A DNA stretch of 64,000 nt from Okapia johnstoni (GCA_024291935.2 CM044307.1:101375461-101439460), one strand, 5' to 3'. Numbered from the stretch's first letter, positions 24,454-36,664 are shown. Made by a program: numbers and translations. The notes: generated by a model from the letters alone, not told the origin.

Positions 24454-25045
24454 TCACACTGTGTTTGTTTCTTGTGGTGCTGTAACAAATTTCCACAAGC
24501 TTTGTGGCTTAAAATAATACAAAATGACTGTGTCAGAGTTCTGTAGGTCATGTCTGACATAGTTTCTGATCAGGCTAAAATCAAGATATTGGGAGGCTCT
24601 AGGGGAGAGTCCTTTTCTTTGATCATTCAGATTATTTGGAGAATTCTGTTCTTGTGGCTGTAGGACTGAGGTTACACACAGGTTAAACCTTGCTGGCTGT
24701 CAGCTGAGATCTGATCCCCCTCTAGTGCATATTTCATTCCTTGGCTTGTGACCTTCTTCCTCTATCTTCAAAGACAATAAAACAGAATTGGATTGCACTC
24801 ATGCTTCAACTGGCTTTACATTTTTACTGTTACATCAGACTCTTCTGCCTTTCTTTTCCACTTTTAAGGGCCTTATGATTAGATTGGGCCCACCTAGATA
24901 AACTAGATTGCTCTCCTTGTTTTAAGGTTCATATTCTTAATTCCATCTGCAAAGTCCGTTTTGCCCGTAATGTAATATATTCACAAGTTCCAGGGTTTAG
25001 GTTGTGGGCATCCTCAAAGGGGGCATTATTCTATGTATCTTACAT
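24454..25045 (+). repeat. Ancient LTR-like interspersed repeat (MaLR-type, tentative)
   Basis: The ggtgctgtaacaaatttcca / ttgtggcttaaaataataca beginning and the gattgggcccacctagata motif resemble an old mammalian LTR family. It is strongly diverged, so the family is uncertain. Confidence 0.4.
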
Positions 25046-25330
25046 ACCATTATTCTCCTAAATGTGATATTTGTGTGATAATGAAAACAGGCAGAGTTTG
25101 CAATTCATATACCAACCGCATTCCTGTATTTGACACTTGTTAGCTGAGTACAATTGGGCAAGTTACTTAGATTTAAAGTTGATGATCTCTGAGATTCCTT
25201 ATGACTTTTAAATTTTTTATTACATTTTAATTTTTATATATGTAATAATATTTCTTAAAAAGTACATGAGTTAAATGATGTATTGAATCTTTTTCTTCAA
25301 GATTTTATGATAGGTAAAGTATTTAATCAA

Positions 25331-25462
25331 ACACATTAAAACTGGACCCACTGTAGAAGTTTTAGTTAGTCTATGACAAGGTTTCTTAATTGCTGTACAC
25401 ATTAAAACTGGACCCACTGTAGAAGTTTTAGTTAGTCTATGACAAGGTTTCTTAATTGCTGT
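25331..25462. repeat. Exact 66-bp tandem duplication
   Basis: Positions 25331-25396 and 25397-25462 are identical copies beginning acacattaaaactggaccca and ending tcttaattgctgt. The copies show no mismatch, so the duplication is recent or an assembly artefact. The unit's right part overlaps the start of a MER5-like repeat. Confidence 0.95.
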
Positions 25463-25680
25463 ACTGTTGACATTTTGGGCTGGGTGATTCTCTTATGGGA
25501 ATCTGTCCTGTACATTTTAGGATGTTTAGAAGCATCCCTGACCTCTACCCACTAGATACCAGTAGGGTCCTCTTAATTGTTATAATTAAGGAATAATTAA
25601 CTGTGACAACCAAATATTTTTCCTAGCAATCCCCAGAAGTCCAGAAATTGCCAAAAATTGGCGAAAGAACAGTAGGTCTG
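25442..25680 (+). repeat. MER5A-like hAT DNA transposon
   Basis: tgttgacattttgggctggg, taggatgtttagaagcatcc and ctctacccactagatacca match the MER5A body, followed by tgtgacaaccaaa. Its 5' end has been duplicated in the tandem repeat just upstream. Confidence 0.75.
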
Positions 25681-26219
25681 TGTTAAGCACTGACTAAATT
25701 GTACACTGAGCAAATGTTGAGCAAATATATGATAAATAAAATGTTTTATTTATGCACAAGGCAAGGACATAGTGTGGTTAGTGTGAGTGACAGGATTTGC
25801 TCACTTAGAATTTGGTCAGAGGAAAAATTGAGCAAGATACTGTCAAAATAGGAAACTTTTGTGGAAGATATGGAATATCAGTGGCCATTTTAATGAAAGA
25901 TGAAAGCACTTCAATGAAATAGCAGGAACTGTGTGCTCTGGTTGGATCATGTATTTTAGGTGATGGTTTTGAGAGATTAGAGGTAGGTATTGGAGAGCAG
26001 GGATTTGGGAGGTGAGCAGATAAAAGTAAATGGGAAAGGAAGGTAACCTAGGTTTGCTGACAGACCTCTGGAGCAAAAGTAGTGATAAAGATGCAGTGCT
26101 GGGCAGAGCACTGAGTGGATATGAGGAGAGAGCTATAACTGAGAAGTGAAAAAGAAGTAAAGCATGGTTTTACTAAGAGATGACGAGGGTTTATGAGGAA
26201 AGATGGCAGAAAGAACAAA
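25681..26219. other. Intron C-D, no recognised feature
   Basis: No exon is seen. The sequence is purine-rich on the plus strand in places, without recognisable repeat hallmarks. Confidence 0.4.
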
Positions 26220-26430
26220 AGCTATCAATCATAGCTTGCCTTTACTAAGCTCTTGCTGTGTTCAGACGACTCTTCTAGGCACTTTACATGTATTAACTTA
26301 ATTCCGACATAAATGTGTGGCAGAGGATTATCATCATTAGATGAGGCCAGAGAGGTACAGGCAGGTTAAGGATTTTGCTTAAATTCTTAATTTATGTGGC
26401 AAAGCTAGAATTTGAACCCAGTTACCCAGT
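26220..26430 (-). repeat. MIR SINE
   Basis: tactaagctcttgctgtgtt, ggcactttacatgtattaac and gctagaatttgaacccagtt give the antisense MIR profile. Confidence 0.65.
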
Positions 26431-26433
26431 AAT

Positions 26434-26650
26434 AAGGGAGCTCCCAGGTGGCTCAGTGGTAAAGAATCGACCTGCCAATTCAGGAGACTCGGATTCGATC
26501 CCTGGGTTGGGAAGATGACCTGGAGAAGGAAATGGCAACTCACTCCAGTATTCTTGCCTGGGAAATCTCGTGGACAAAGGAGCCTGGTGGGTTACAGGCC
26601 ATGGGATCGCAAAGAGTAGGACATGGCTTAGTGACTAAGCACAGCATACA
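26434..26650 (+). repeat. Bov-tA SINE
   Basis: The tRNA-like head (cccaggtggctcagtggtaa, gattcgatccctgggttgg) is followed by the Bov-A body (gagaaggaaatggcaactca, ccagtattcttgcctggga). Confidence 0.9.
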
Positions 26651-26759
26651 TCCAGTTATAGGACCTGTGACCAGTGCCCTTACTAAAAATTGATTTTTTT
26701 AGACACCTGTTGCATCTAATTTGATGCTGATTTAGTAAAGGATACATATTATTTTTTCA

Positions 26760-26945
26760 ATATTTTTAAAAAGATTTTTTGACACAGACCATTTTAAAAT
26801 TCTTTTCAGAAATTGTTGCCATATTGTTTCTATTTTGTTTTGGTTTCTTGGTCACAAGGTATGGGGGATCTTAACTCTCCAACCAGAGATCAAACTTGCA
26901 TTGAAAGGTGAAGTATTAATCACTGGACTGCCAGGCAAGTCTCAA
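26760..26945 (-). repeat. CHR-type SINE
   Basis: The antisense body has gttttggtttcttggtcaca and ends ggactgccaggcaagtctc, matching the CHR head. It is diverged. Confidence 0.55.
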
Positions 26946-27189
26946 GATGTTTATCTTGTTTACAATGTATACCTAGCCCATTTTCAAAGTATGAGGAAAC
27001 TACAGGAACTTGATACATATATGTTGCCTTGACATAGGACATATTTTGACAGTTGAGGTCACCTCAACTAATCATCTTAGATTTGAAAGAAAAATTTTAG
27101 GTCATCCTTTTTAATGCTTGAATCCTTTCTAAAATGCTAATACGTTTAGAATTTTTTCATCTGCTCTTGTTCATAAGCCACTTTGTGAG

Positions 27190-27440
27190 GGTTACAAGAG
27201 TGCAGTTCTCATGGTGTTTGAAACTTGAGCTCTGAAGATGTTGCTTCTGGGTCCAAGTCCTGGGCCTACTATTTACCTATTTCCTTGAGACCTCAGAGAA
27301 GACACCTACATTCTTTCTTCCTCAACTTTCTCCTTTTTAACTGGCAGTAATCATAGTATCGCCTTATGATTTGTTACGGCTGTTACATAAAACAATCAGT
27401 GAAAAAGTTTAGAACAGTGCATAGTGTGTCATAAACTTGA
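27190..27440 (+). repeat. MIR SINE
   Basis: The order of motifs (aagtcctgggcctactattt, ttccttgagacctcagagaa, and gaacagtgcatagtgtgtca near the end) fits MIR in the plus orientation. Confidence 0.6.
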
Positions 27441-28407
27441 TATGAGTTACTTCTTACTGTTCTGCATGTCTGATATATTACGCCCAACCTATGATAAATC
27501 ATTAAAAGACTTAAATGTGATGTTGAAAGCTTATCATATACAGTGTCAGTATGTAAGAAACAAATAAAAGTTAATAATAATGGTGTGTTTTTAAGTCTTC
27601 ACTTTTTCTTTTAAAATATTCTGCCCGTTGGAGGCTTTGTGTCCTTAGCACTGTTCTGATAGGCTTGTGGGACTCTTTATGGGTACCTCAAGGTGTGCAC
27701 CATTGTGCTCTCATTTGTATGCGCTCTTTTAAGAATCAGAATCTACTGAGGAGCTGCCTAAGCAGCTTGCTTTTCTGTTTGAAATCTCTTAATTTCCACC
27801 TCAAAGGTTAATCCACCATAGTTTGTATCAGAACTTAGTATGTGTGGTCCTTTTAACTCTTTTGAACTCTTTTCCTATATAGACATCATAGGATCATACT
27901 TGTGTTTTTTCTCAGCTTCTCAAAATGCAGTTGAGGTAAATTTACTGAAATACCAAGGGGAAAAGTTGAGAGATACTTTAGAACTGCACTGTCCATTATG
28001 CAGTGATTAGCAATACATAACTATTGAGCCTTGAGATGGGACTAGTCCAAATTCAGATGAGCTCTAAGTGTGAGAGACACACGGGATTTCAAAGACTTAG
28101 TATGAAAGAAAGTGACTTTCTCATTAATAATTTCATACTGATTATATGTGAAATGATACTTTTGATATTTTGTGTTACATAAAATATATTTTTAAAATTA
28201 ACTTTGCATTTTTCTTTTTACTTGTTTAATGTGGTTTATCTTACATTTTTATCAGATAGTGCTGCTTTAGAGAAGCACAAGTCACATACTTAAACTTATT
28301 TAAGACTGAGTTAACTTGCAATAAAGGAAGTTGTTTCATGTAAAAAAGGAATTATTTGACAAAAATGGTTTGATCACTGACATATATTAAATTCTAGGGA
28401 TTTAGGT
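27441..28407. other. Intron C-D, no recognised feature
   Basis: AT-rich intron with no exon or clear repeat seen. Confidence 0.4.
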
Positions 28408-28702
28408 TACTAAGGATTGCTGCTGCTGCTAAGATGCTTCAGTCGTGTCCAACTCTGTGCGACCCCATAGACGACAGGCCACCAGGCTCCGCCGTCCCTG
28501 GGAATCTCCAGGCAAGAATACTGGAGTGGGTTGCCATTTCCTTCTCCAGTGTATGAAAGTGAAAAGTGAAAGTGAAGTCGCTCAGTTGTGTCTGACTCTT
28601 AGCGACCCCATGGACTGCAGCCTACCAGACTCCTCTATCCATGGGATTTTCCAGGTAAGAGTACTGGAGTGGGGTGCCATTGCCTTCTCCGTACTAAGGA
28701 TT
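28408..28702 (-). mobile_element. Bov-A2 SINE with target-site duplication
   Basis: Two Bov-A monomers in antisense (tgctgctgctaagatgcttc start, then a second unit from gaagtcgctcagttgtgtct) span 28419-28691. An exact 11-bp direct repeat tactaaggatt flanks them at 28408-28418 and 28692-28702. The element forms an inverted pair with the next copy. Confidence 0.95.
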
Positions 28703-28768
28703 AATGTTTGGAAAATTCTGGTCTAAAAAAACTACTAGGCCTAGAGTTACTCTTGCTAGCCCTAATTA

Positions 28769-29040
28769 GAAGGCAATGGCACCCTACTCCAGTACTCTTG
28801 CCTGGAAAATCCCATGGACGGAAGAGCCTGGTAGGCTACAGTCCATGGGGTCGCTAAGAGTCAGACACAACTGAGCAACTTCACTTTCACTTTTCCTGTT
28901 CATGCACTGGAGAAGGAAATGGCAACCCACTCCAGTATTCTTGCCTGGAGAATCCCGGGGACGGCGGAGCCTGGTGGGCTGCCGTCTATGGGGTCGCACA
29001 GAGTTGGACACGACTGAAGTGACTTAGCAGCAGCAGCAGC
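28769..29040 (+). mobile_element. Bov-A2 SINE
   Basis: Two Bov-A monomers in sense (agaaggcaatggcaccctac, then actggagaaggaaatggcaa) end in the agcagcagcagc tail. It lies only about 77 bp from the oppositely oriented copy at 28419-28691. The flanks ccctaattag and ccataattaa are similar but not identical. Confidence 0.95.
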
Positions 29041-29054
29041 CATAATTAAATTGA

Positions 29055-29235
29055 ACACAATGTGAGATAAATATATGTATATAAAATTCAAAGATATATA
29101 TGATATATATATGAAACATATATATAAGATATATATATTAATTAAATTGAACACTGTGAGATATATATATAAAACTCAAAGATATATATAAGATATATAT
29201 ATGTATATATATGATACATATATATAACTCAAAAG
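29055..29235. repeat. TA-rich microsatellite cluster
   Basis: Several (ta)n/(ga-ta) blocks separate the Bov-A2 from the BovB copy. A stretch around attaaattgaacac is repeated on either side (29044-29058 and 29141-29155), suggesting local duplication. Confidence 0.85.
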
Positions 29236-29258
29236 CTACCACACAATTTGATTTTATT

Positions 29259-32086
29259 GGTTCAGTTCAGTTCAGTCACTCAGTCGTGTCCGACTCTTTG
29301 CAACCCCATGAATCGCAGCACACCGGGCCTCCCTGTCCATCACCAACTCCCAGAGTCTACCCAAACCCGTGTCCATCGAGTCAATGATGCCATCCAACCA
29401 TCTGATCCTCTGTCGTCCACTTCTCCTCCTGCCTCCAATCCTATGCAGCATTAGTGTCTTTTCCAATGAGTCAACTCTTCGCATGAGGTGGCCAAAGTAT
29501 TGGAGTTTCAGCTTCAACATCAGACCTTCCAATGAACACCCAGGATTGATCTCTTTTAGGATGGATTGATTGGATCTCCTTGCAGTCCAAGGGACTCTCA
29601 AGAGTCTTCTCAAATGCCACACTTCAAAAGCATCAATTCTTCGGCTCTCAGCTTTCTTCACCGTCCAACTCTCACATCCATACATGACCACTGGAAAAAC
29701 CATAGCCTTGACTAGACTGACTTTTGTTGGCAAAGTAATGTCTCTGCTTTTCAATATGCTATCTAGGTTGGCCATAACCTTCCTTCCAAGGAGTAAGCAT
29801 CTTTTAATTTCATGGCTGCAATCACCAAGAGCAGTGATTTTGGAGCCCCCAAAAATAAAGTCTGACACTGTTTCCACTGTTACCCCATCTATTTCCCATG
29901 AAGTGATGGGACCAGATGCCATGATCTTAGTTTTCTGAACGTTGAGCTTTAAGCCAACTTTTTCACTCTCCTCTTTCACTTTCATCAAGATGCTCTTTAG
30001 TTCTTCTCCACTTTCTGCCATAAGGGTGGCGTCATCCGCATATCTGAGGTTATTGATAATTCTCCCGGAAATCTTGATTCTAGCTTGTGTTTCTTCCAGC
30101 CCAGCGTTTCTCATGATGTACTCTGCATATAAGTTAAATAAGCAGGGTGACAATATACAGCCTTGATGTACTCCTTTTCCTATTTGGAAACAGTCTGTTG
30201 TTCCATGTCCAGTTCTAACTTCCTGACCTGCATACAGGTTTCTCAAGAGACAGATCAGATGGTCTGGTAGTCCCATCTCTTTCAGAATTTTCCACAGTTT
30301 ATTGTGATCCACACAGTCAAAGGCTTTGGCATAGTCAATAAAGCAGAAATAGATGTTTTTCTGGAACTCTCTTGCTTTTTCGATGATCCATCAGATGTTG
30401 GCAATTTGATCTCTGGTTCCTCTGCCTTTTCTAAAACCAGCTTGAACATCTGGAAGTTCACAATTCATGTATTGCTGAAGCCTGGATTGGAGAATTTTGA
30501 GCATTACTTTACTAGCATGTGAGATGAGGGCAATTGTGCAGTAGTTTGAGCATTCTTTGGCATTGCCTTTCTTTGGGATTGGAATGAAAACTGACCTTTT
30601 CCAGTCTTGTGGCCACTGCTGAGTTTTCCAGATTTACTGGCATATTGAGTGCAGCACTTTCACAGCATCACCTTTGAGGATTTGAAATAGCTCAACTGGA
30701 ATTCCATCACCTCCACTAGCTTTGTTCGTAGTGATGCTTTCTAAGGCCCACTTGACTTCACATTCCAGGATGTCTGGCTCTAGGTCAGTGATCACACCAT
30801 CGTGATTATCTGGGTCGTGAAGATCTTTTTTGTATAGTTCTTCTGTGTATTCTTTCCACATCTTCCTAATATCTTCTGCTTCTGTTAGGTCCATACCATT
30901 TCTGTCTTTTATCGAGCCCATCTTTGCAAGAAATGTTCCTTTGGTATCTCTAATTTTCTTGAAGAGATCTCTAGTCTTTCCCAATCTGTTGTTTCCCTCT
31001 ATTTCTTTGCATTGATCGCTGAGGAAGGCTTTCCTGTCTCTCCTTGCTATTTTTTGGAACTCTGCATTCAGATGGGAATATCTTTCCTTTTCTCCTTAGC
31101 TTTTCGCTTCTCTTCTCTTCCCAGCTATCTGTAAGGCCTCCTCAGACAGCCATTTTGCTTTTTTGCATTTCTTTTCCATGGGGAAAAGATCCCTGTCTCC
31201 TGTACAATGTCACGAACCTCTGTCCATAGTTCATCAGGCACTCTGTCTATCAGATCTAGTCCCTTAAATCTATTTGTCACTTCTACTGTATACTCATAAG
31301 GGTTTTGATCTAGGTCATACCTGAATGGACTAGTGGTTTTCCCTACTTTCTTCAATTTAAGTCTGAATTTGGCAATAAGGAGTTCATGATCTGAGCCATA
31401 GTCTTTTCCTGGTCTTGTTTTTGCTGACTGTATAGAGCTTCTCCATCTTTGGCTGCAAAGAATATAATCAATCTGATTTCGGTGTTGACCATCTGGTGAT
31501 GTCCACGTGTAGAGTCTTCTCTTGTGTTGTTGGAAGAGGGTGTTTGCTATTACCAGTGCGTTCTCTTGGCAAAACTCTATTAGCCTTTGCCCTGCTTCAT
31601 TCTGTACTCCAAGGCCAAATTTGCCGTTATGCCAGGTGTTTCTTGACTTCCTACTTTTGCATTCCAGTCCCCTATAATGAAAAGGACATCTTTTTTTGGT
31701 GTTAGTTCTAGAAAGTCTTTTAGGTCTTCATAGAACCATTCAATTTAAGCTTCTTCAGCCTTACTTGTCAGGGCATAGACTTGGATTACTGTGATATTGA
31801 ATGGTTTGCCTTGGAAACGAACAGAGGTCATTCTATCGTTTTTGAGTTTGCATCCAAGTACTGCCTTTCAGACTCTTTTGTTGACCATGATGGCTACTCC
31901 ATTTCTTCTAAGGGATTCTTGCCCACAGTAGTAGATATAATGGTCATCTGAGTTAAATTCACCCATTCCAGTCCATCTTAGTTCGCTGATTCCTAGAATG
32001 TCGACGTTCACTCTTGCCATCTTCTGTTTGACCACTTCCAATTTGCCTTGATTCATGGACCTAACATTCCAGCTTCCTATGTAACA
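29259..32086 (-). mobile_element. BovB (RTE), 5'-truncated, 2.8 kb
   Basis: The 3' end (repeated ttcag) begins at 29259 and homology runs to about 32086, where it stops inside the endonuclease N-terminus. A 346-codon open block (30312-29272) covers the RT palm with [12 protein letters not shown] and the C-terminus. Further pieces are at 30984-30634, 31355-31125 and 32116-31868 (ELRWTGMGEFNSDDHYIYY). Frame breaks between the blocks make it a pseudogene. It is antisense to PTPRQ. Confidence 0.92.
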
Positions 32087-33280
32087 ATTAAATTGAGAGT
32101 GATATTTTTGCTTCATATTTTTATACCTTTTCAGAGATTAAATTCCATGGAATACAAATCATGTACTTATTATTGGATCTGTTTCATTAATTGAATCTTT
32201 CCGTTCTTATCCAGAAATCTCCGCTCACAATGACTTAAGTATCACTTCATCTCTCCTCCCTTTTCCTGAGGGCAAGCCTCCCTTCTGTCTGTTCAGAACC
32301 ACAGTATCCTACTAATTGGCCTCTTACTGCCACTTTTGCCTCTCACCAGTTTATCTCCCCATCTTCCAGGGTAATCTTGTAAAATTAAAAATTAGTCAGA
32401 TTAACTTTCTGCTTAAAAATTTTCAATGTTTTCCATTGCATTTAGGGGGAAAAAAATCTAAAATTTTATTGCAACCTTCATGACCATCAGACTGTTCTTT
32501 CCTAAATGATCTCACAGCTCAGGCTGATTTTCCTCAGTCACTTTATATTCTGTCCATTTGCAGAGCTTCTATTCACTTTGCTTTGAGAGGCCTTTACCAA
32601 ACTGTCCTGAAGCTTTCAGGCCTTCCCTTTTTTATCAGATTGGAATATATCCAGACAAATATATTCTTCCTCCTCTTAGTGAGACAGACTTCATCCTTGG
32701 CCAAGGGTTCTTCCGTGTGTAATCGTAGACCATCCAGGAAACTACATCCTCTCTCCCTCACCACCATCTTAGTAAACAGCCCTTTACTTCTATATTCATT
32801 TTTCTCTCCAAGTCTCATCTCAGCTCTTTTTCTTGTTTCTTGAGTAAGACTTCTTGAATGTTAGATACTTTTTTAGGACTCTTGAAGAAATAGTATTAGC
32901 CCTCACAATCAGTAAGTGTGAGTAGTGGTTGGACTTCTGTCACGTTAAACTTTTGTCTATTTTAACGTGGACTGGCGAAGAGAATAAAGGCCTTTTCTCT
33001 CAAGCGTGAGAATACAGAGGACATAGGTCTGTGTGCCGAATCACCTAGGAAAAATGCCAGCAGCTATGCCCAACAAAGAAATTGTACCCACCACAAACTG
33101 GGTATTTCTCTGATCACCTTAGAAAGCACATCTTTCACCTTAGATGTGCCATATTTCTAAAGAGTTACTATGAAACTGTGGTACTCACTGCATAGACAGC
33201 TTGGAGGTGATGCCTAGAGGATGTTTGTGTCTTTGAGGATGTCACGTGAAAATTAATTGATCAATATTATCTTCAGTCAC
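32087..33280. other. Intron C-D, no certain feature
   Basis: No exon is seen. Positions about 32200-32850 are pyrimidine-rich and might be an old L2 fragment (ttctgtccatttgcagagct-like), but this is uncertain. Confidence 0.35.
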
Positions 33281-33500
33281 TGGGCTTCCCGTGTGGCACT
33301 AGTGGTAAAGAACCCTCCTGCCAATTCAGGTAGAAGAGACACAGTTTCGATCCCTGGGTTGAGAAGATCCCCTGGGGGAGGGCACAGCAATCCACTGCAG
33401 TATTCTTGCCTGAAGAATCCCACGGACAGAGGAAACTGACGGGCTACAGTCCGTAAGGTCACACAGAGTTGAACATGACTGAAGCAACTTAGCACGCACT
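33281..33500 (+). repeat. Bov-tA SINE
   Basis: The head gggcttcccgtgtggcacta with tttcgatccctgggttgag is followed by a diverged Bov-A body ending gaacatgactgaagcaactt. Confidence 0.9.
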
Positions 33501-34526
33501 AGCGAGATGGTTATATTATAACCATTCAAGGCATTTTTCAAAGGAGATAAAAACGACTCTAAAACAATACCCCCCCCCAAATACACTAGGAAATTGCCTG
33601 TTAAAATATGTATTTTATGCAGTGTGCCCTATCAGTTATGTTAGGAAATGTACAATTAATTTTTTAAATATATTGATTTTCAAATCACTTCTGGTGGAAA
33701 AGGGAGTGTTAAAATGATAAACGGAGTTCAAGGACCAATTCCAGACTCCTTTCTTTTGGAAATGGTGTCAGAGTGGATCTGTATCAGGATGTTTTTCACA
33801 TGCTTGGCTTCATAATCTCCCTCCCCCTATATTTTTTGTCTGGAATCTGCACTAAAGTTAAGAAAGTGCAAACCTGACTCACTGGCAAGCAATCCAAAGA
33901 ACTTTATGTGGTAAACTCCCTGCAAGTAGGTACAGGCAGCATAAACAAAACTTTGGAAATAGTGAAAGAAAAGGTAGAAAAAAATATGGTTGCAGTCGCT
34001 AGGACAATTACTAGTTATTGTTTAAAAATTATCTTATCTTGTTTTCATTTCCAATATGAAAACTTTTCTTTTAAAGAAACACCTAACTAAATATTCATCA
34101 GAAATACTCATCTTTTAAAATATTTGGCATACTTTGTTATTTTTTTCAGATTATTTTCTGTTTGATAAATATCCAGGTAATTGCGTAAGTATTTTGTACC
34201 TACTTGTTTTTAAAATGATTTGATTTTTTAGTTAGAACATAAGTTTTAAAAAACAGTCTGGTCAACCAACAGATTTTAGTAGATAAGGAATATCCCAGAA
34301 ACAGATACATAAATTGATATATCATTTCTGATAATTAAATTTAAAACTAGATATTTTAAAAGATATACATGCCTAACACCTACAGAGGGATAGCGATAAT
34401 GTAAAGGCCCTGACACTTTCTAACAATGTGGTTGTTTTGAAACTTGGCCCTTAAACCATTGATTTTCCTTTTTCCTTTGAAAGCTTAGGAGAATAACTAT
34501 TCTAAACCTCTATTTTTCAATACCAG
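33501..34526. other. Intron C-D, 3' end without recognised repeats
   Basis: AT-rich sequence with no recognised repeat. It includes a c-run near 33570. The acceptor of exon D lies at its end. Confidence 0.45.
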
Positions 34527-34687
34527 AACCGGAAAAACCCAAGAAAATTAAAGCTTTCAATATTTCTGCACATTCCTTTTCTCTGCACTGGAGCCTTCCC
34601 TCTGGCCACGTGGACAGGTTTCATGTGGATCTTGTTCCTGACAGTGGCTTTGTTACTATCAGAGATCTTGGAGGTGGAGAATATCAG
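34527..34687 (+). CDS. PTPRQ: PTPRQ exon D: first half of FN3 domain c
   Basis: The exon is 161 bp, phase 1 in and phase 0 out, with acceptor taccag and donor gtattg. The split first codon becomes Glu, followed by PEKPKKIKAFNISAHSFSL and then HWSLPSG with the conserved Trp, so this is FN3 strands A to C. One sequon (NIS) is visible. It joins the exon at 35481. The 11-kb intron upstream contains BovB, Bov-A2, MIR and CHR repeats. The donor (cag then gtattg) departs from the gtaagt consensus, so it may be a weaker site. Confidence 0.94.
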
Positions 34688-35480
34688 GTATTGTTTTCAT
34701 TATCATTCTTAGCCAAGCCAACTTGTATTTTATATTTAGTCCAAAGAGGAAAGTTCTTTATGAAACTCATCCACTATGAAAACTTCCTCCTTTGAGCCTC
34801 TTTAAAAGCATAAGATGAAGACAAAAACACTGATGCCGAATTGATGAGTGTAAGTTTCAGTATTGGTGGACTGTTACCTTAGCAATGTCTGTTTTTTTTT
34901 AAGTCTACCCTGAACCTACAGCCAACCATCCAAGGGTTCATGAATAGTTTAACAAAGGGCAGAGCTATTGAGTAATCCAGGCTCATTAATTGTGCACTTG
35001 CCAGGAGGATCTGTCTTTAAATCATTAATGCAGGCAACATTTCTCTCTAGAGCCATCAATGTGATTCTACTGCCTGAAAAATGTGATAATGATGGGTTTT
35101 CTTATCATTTTTCTTTTACTTTTTATTGGAACTTCAGAGACACAGGTATTTTATACACACTCCTAAATACCAGGGCTAATCAATGGACTATAGATTTCTT
35201 AGGACTCTTAAATAGTTGTGACAATGAACTAGAATTGATAGAAATACTGATTTAGTCTTTGATATGTAGTATGTTTTGTAAGTTTTTATTGCATGTTATT
35301 TTGTAAATATTTCTGCTATAAAAATGTATATTTTTACAATAATAGGAAACACATTGTGATAGTACAGAGTTATGTAGTGAAGTGCTAACTTTACTTTTTT
35401 GATTGTGATAGATTTATCATTTTAGCTTTCCTACATTTCAGAATTTTTAACACAGTCATCTATTTTTGGTGTTTTAAAAG

Positions 35481-35592
35481 GTTGATGTTTCTAATGCTGT
35501 TCCTGGTACACGGTACAATGTAACCATTTCTTCCATTTCTGCTACAACATATAGTTCACCTGTTAGTAGAACAGTAACAACAAATGTGACAA
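35481..35592 (+). CDS. PTPRQ: PTPRQ exon E: second half of FN3 domain c
   Basis: The exon is 112 bp, phase 0 in and phase 1 out, and encodes 37 residues. [17 protein letters not shown] is the E-F loop and strand F, followed by SRTVTTNVT as strand G. Two NVT sequons are seen. The acceptor (gttttaaaag) has a purine-rich end and a poor pyrimidine tract, while the donor (gtaagt) is optimal. From memory, one human reference isoform of PTPRQ joins its signal-peptide exon directly to the counterpart of this exon, so this exon may serve as the second coding exon of a shorter N-terminal form. That is inference and cannot be shown here. Confidence 0.93.
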
Positions 35593-36270
35593 GTAAGTAT
35601 ATGTTTTCAATTTTCTTTCTTTCTTTTTTTTTTAACAAAGTATTTGGACCTTTATAAATCTATTGGATGGAACTATTTACATTGGCAATATGTGCATTGA
35701 ATGCATGAAAACAGTTGAGTAATTAAAGCAAACTGGAAACTTAAGAAAGTGATCTGTTTAGAACCTGCATTCTACTGGTTCTTTATCTTCCTTTACTTTC
35801 AAAGGGCAAAGATAATTTTTCCATACTTGTTTGTGAAATGGATCAGAGACACTGTTAATGGTAATATTTAAATAATACAAAACCATGAAAATAAACTCAG
35901 TATACTTGCTCCAAAAGAATTACTCAGTTTGTAAGGCTGGCTCTTGTTTCCCTGGTGTTTGTGTATAAGCCTTGCATCAAGTGAGTGTTTCTAAAAAGTG
36001 ATTTGGCATTAAAACTATATTTGGCATGTAGTATTTAGTAGCATTCCATTTTTCACATTCTTATAAAAGAATGTTTTTGGTATTCCCCATAGCATTTAAT
36101 CATTTTTTCTCTTGGTAGCAAAGCTCTAAGGAGGATAAACTTACACTTATGAGACACTTAGTCTTTGTGAACTTTAAAAGTCTACAGTTTGTAAATATTT
36201 TTCTTACATATGTTTGTGAAAATACAATAATTGATTGACCTTATAACAACATGCATTTTTTGAAAAATAG

Positions 36271-36497
36271 AACCTGGGCCTCCAGTCTTCCTGGCAGGGG
36301 AAAGAGTCGGATCTGCTGGGATTCTTCTGTCTTGGAATACACCACCTAATCCAAATGGGAGGATTATATCTTACATTGTAAAATATAAGGAAGTTTGTCC
36401 ATGGATGCAGGCAGCATATACACAAGTTAGAACAAAACCAGACAGTCTGGAAGTTCTTCTTACTAATCTTAATCCTGGAACAACATATGAAATCAAG
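36271..36497 (+). CDS. PTPRQ: PTPRQ exon F: first part of FN3 domain d
   Basis: The exon is 227 bp, phase 1 in and phase 0 out, and encodes 75 whole codons. It reads [31 protein letters not shown] (Trp and the NG turn of FN3), then [13 protein letters not shown] (E-F loop and start of strand F). The acceptor is preceded by tgaaaaatag, another A-rich acceptor with its pyrimidines about 10 bases upstream. The donor is gtaatt. The next exon finishes strand F and adds strand G. Confidence 0.95.
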
Positions 36498-36664
36498 GTA
36501 ATTATTCTGTAAATAGTATTAAAATATTTCATTCATTTTAAAAGTGAAGGAGTTTTATCCCAACAGGTCAAGCTTTTGCAGCAAGAGACTTGAAGAATGA
36601 TCATCTGAATCATGTCTTCATTGCCCATCTGGGCTTTTAAAACTTGAACAAATGTTATAATCTT

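Noticed and set aside
26434..26520. tRNA-like sequences with A/B-box-like motifs
   Set aside because: They are the heads of Bov-tA and CHR SINEs; there is no intact cloverleaf or tRNA 3' end.
28415..29040. Repeated about 120-bp units that could suggest a tandem or CRISPR-like array
   Set aside because: The units are Bov-A monomers of dimeric SINEs; there are no short constant repeats with unique spacers, and the genome is a vertebrate's.
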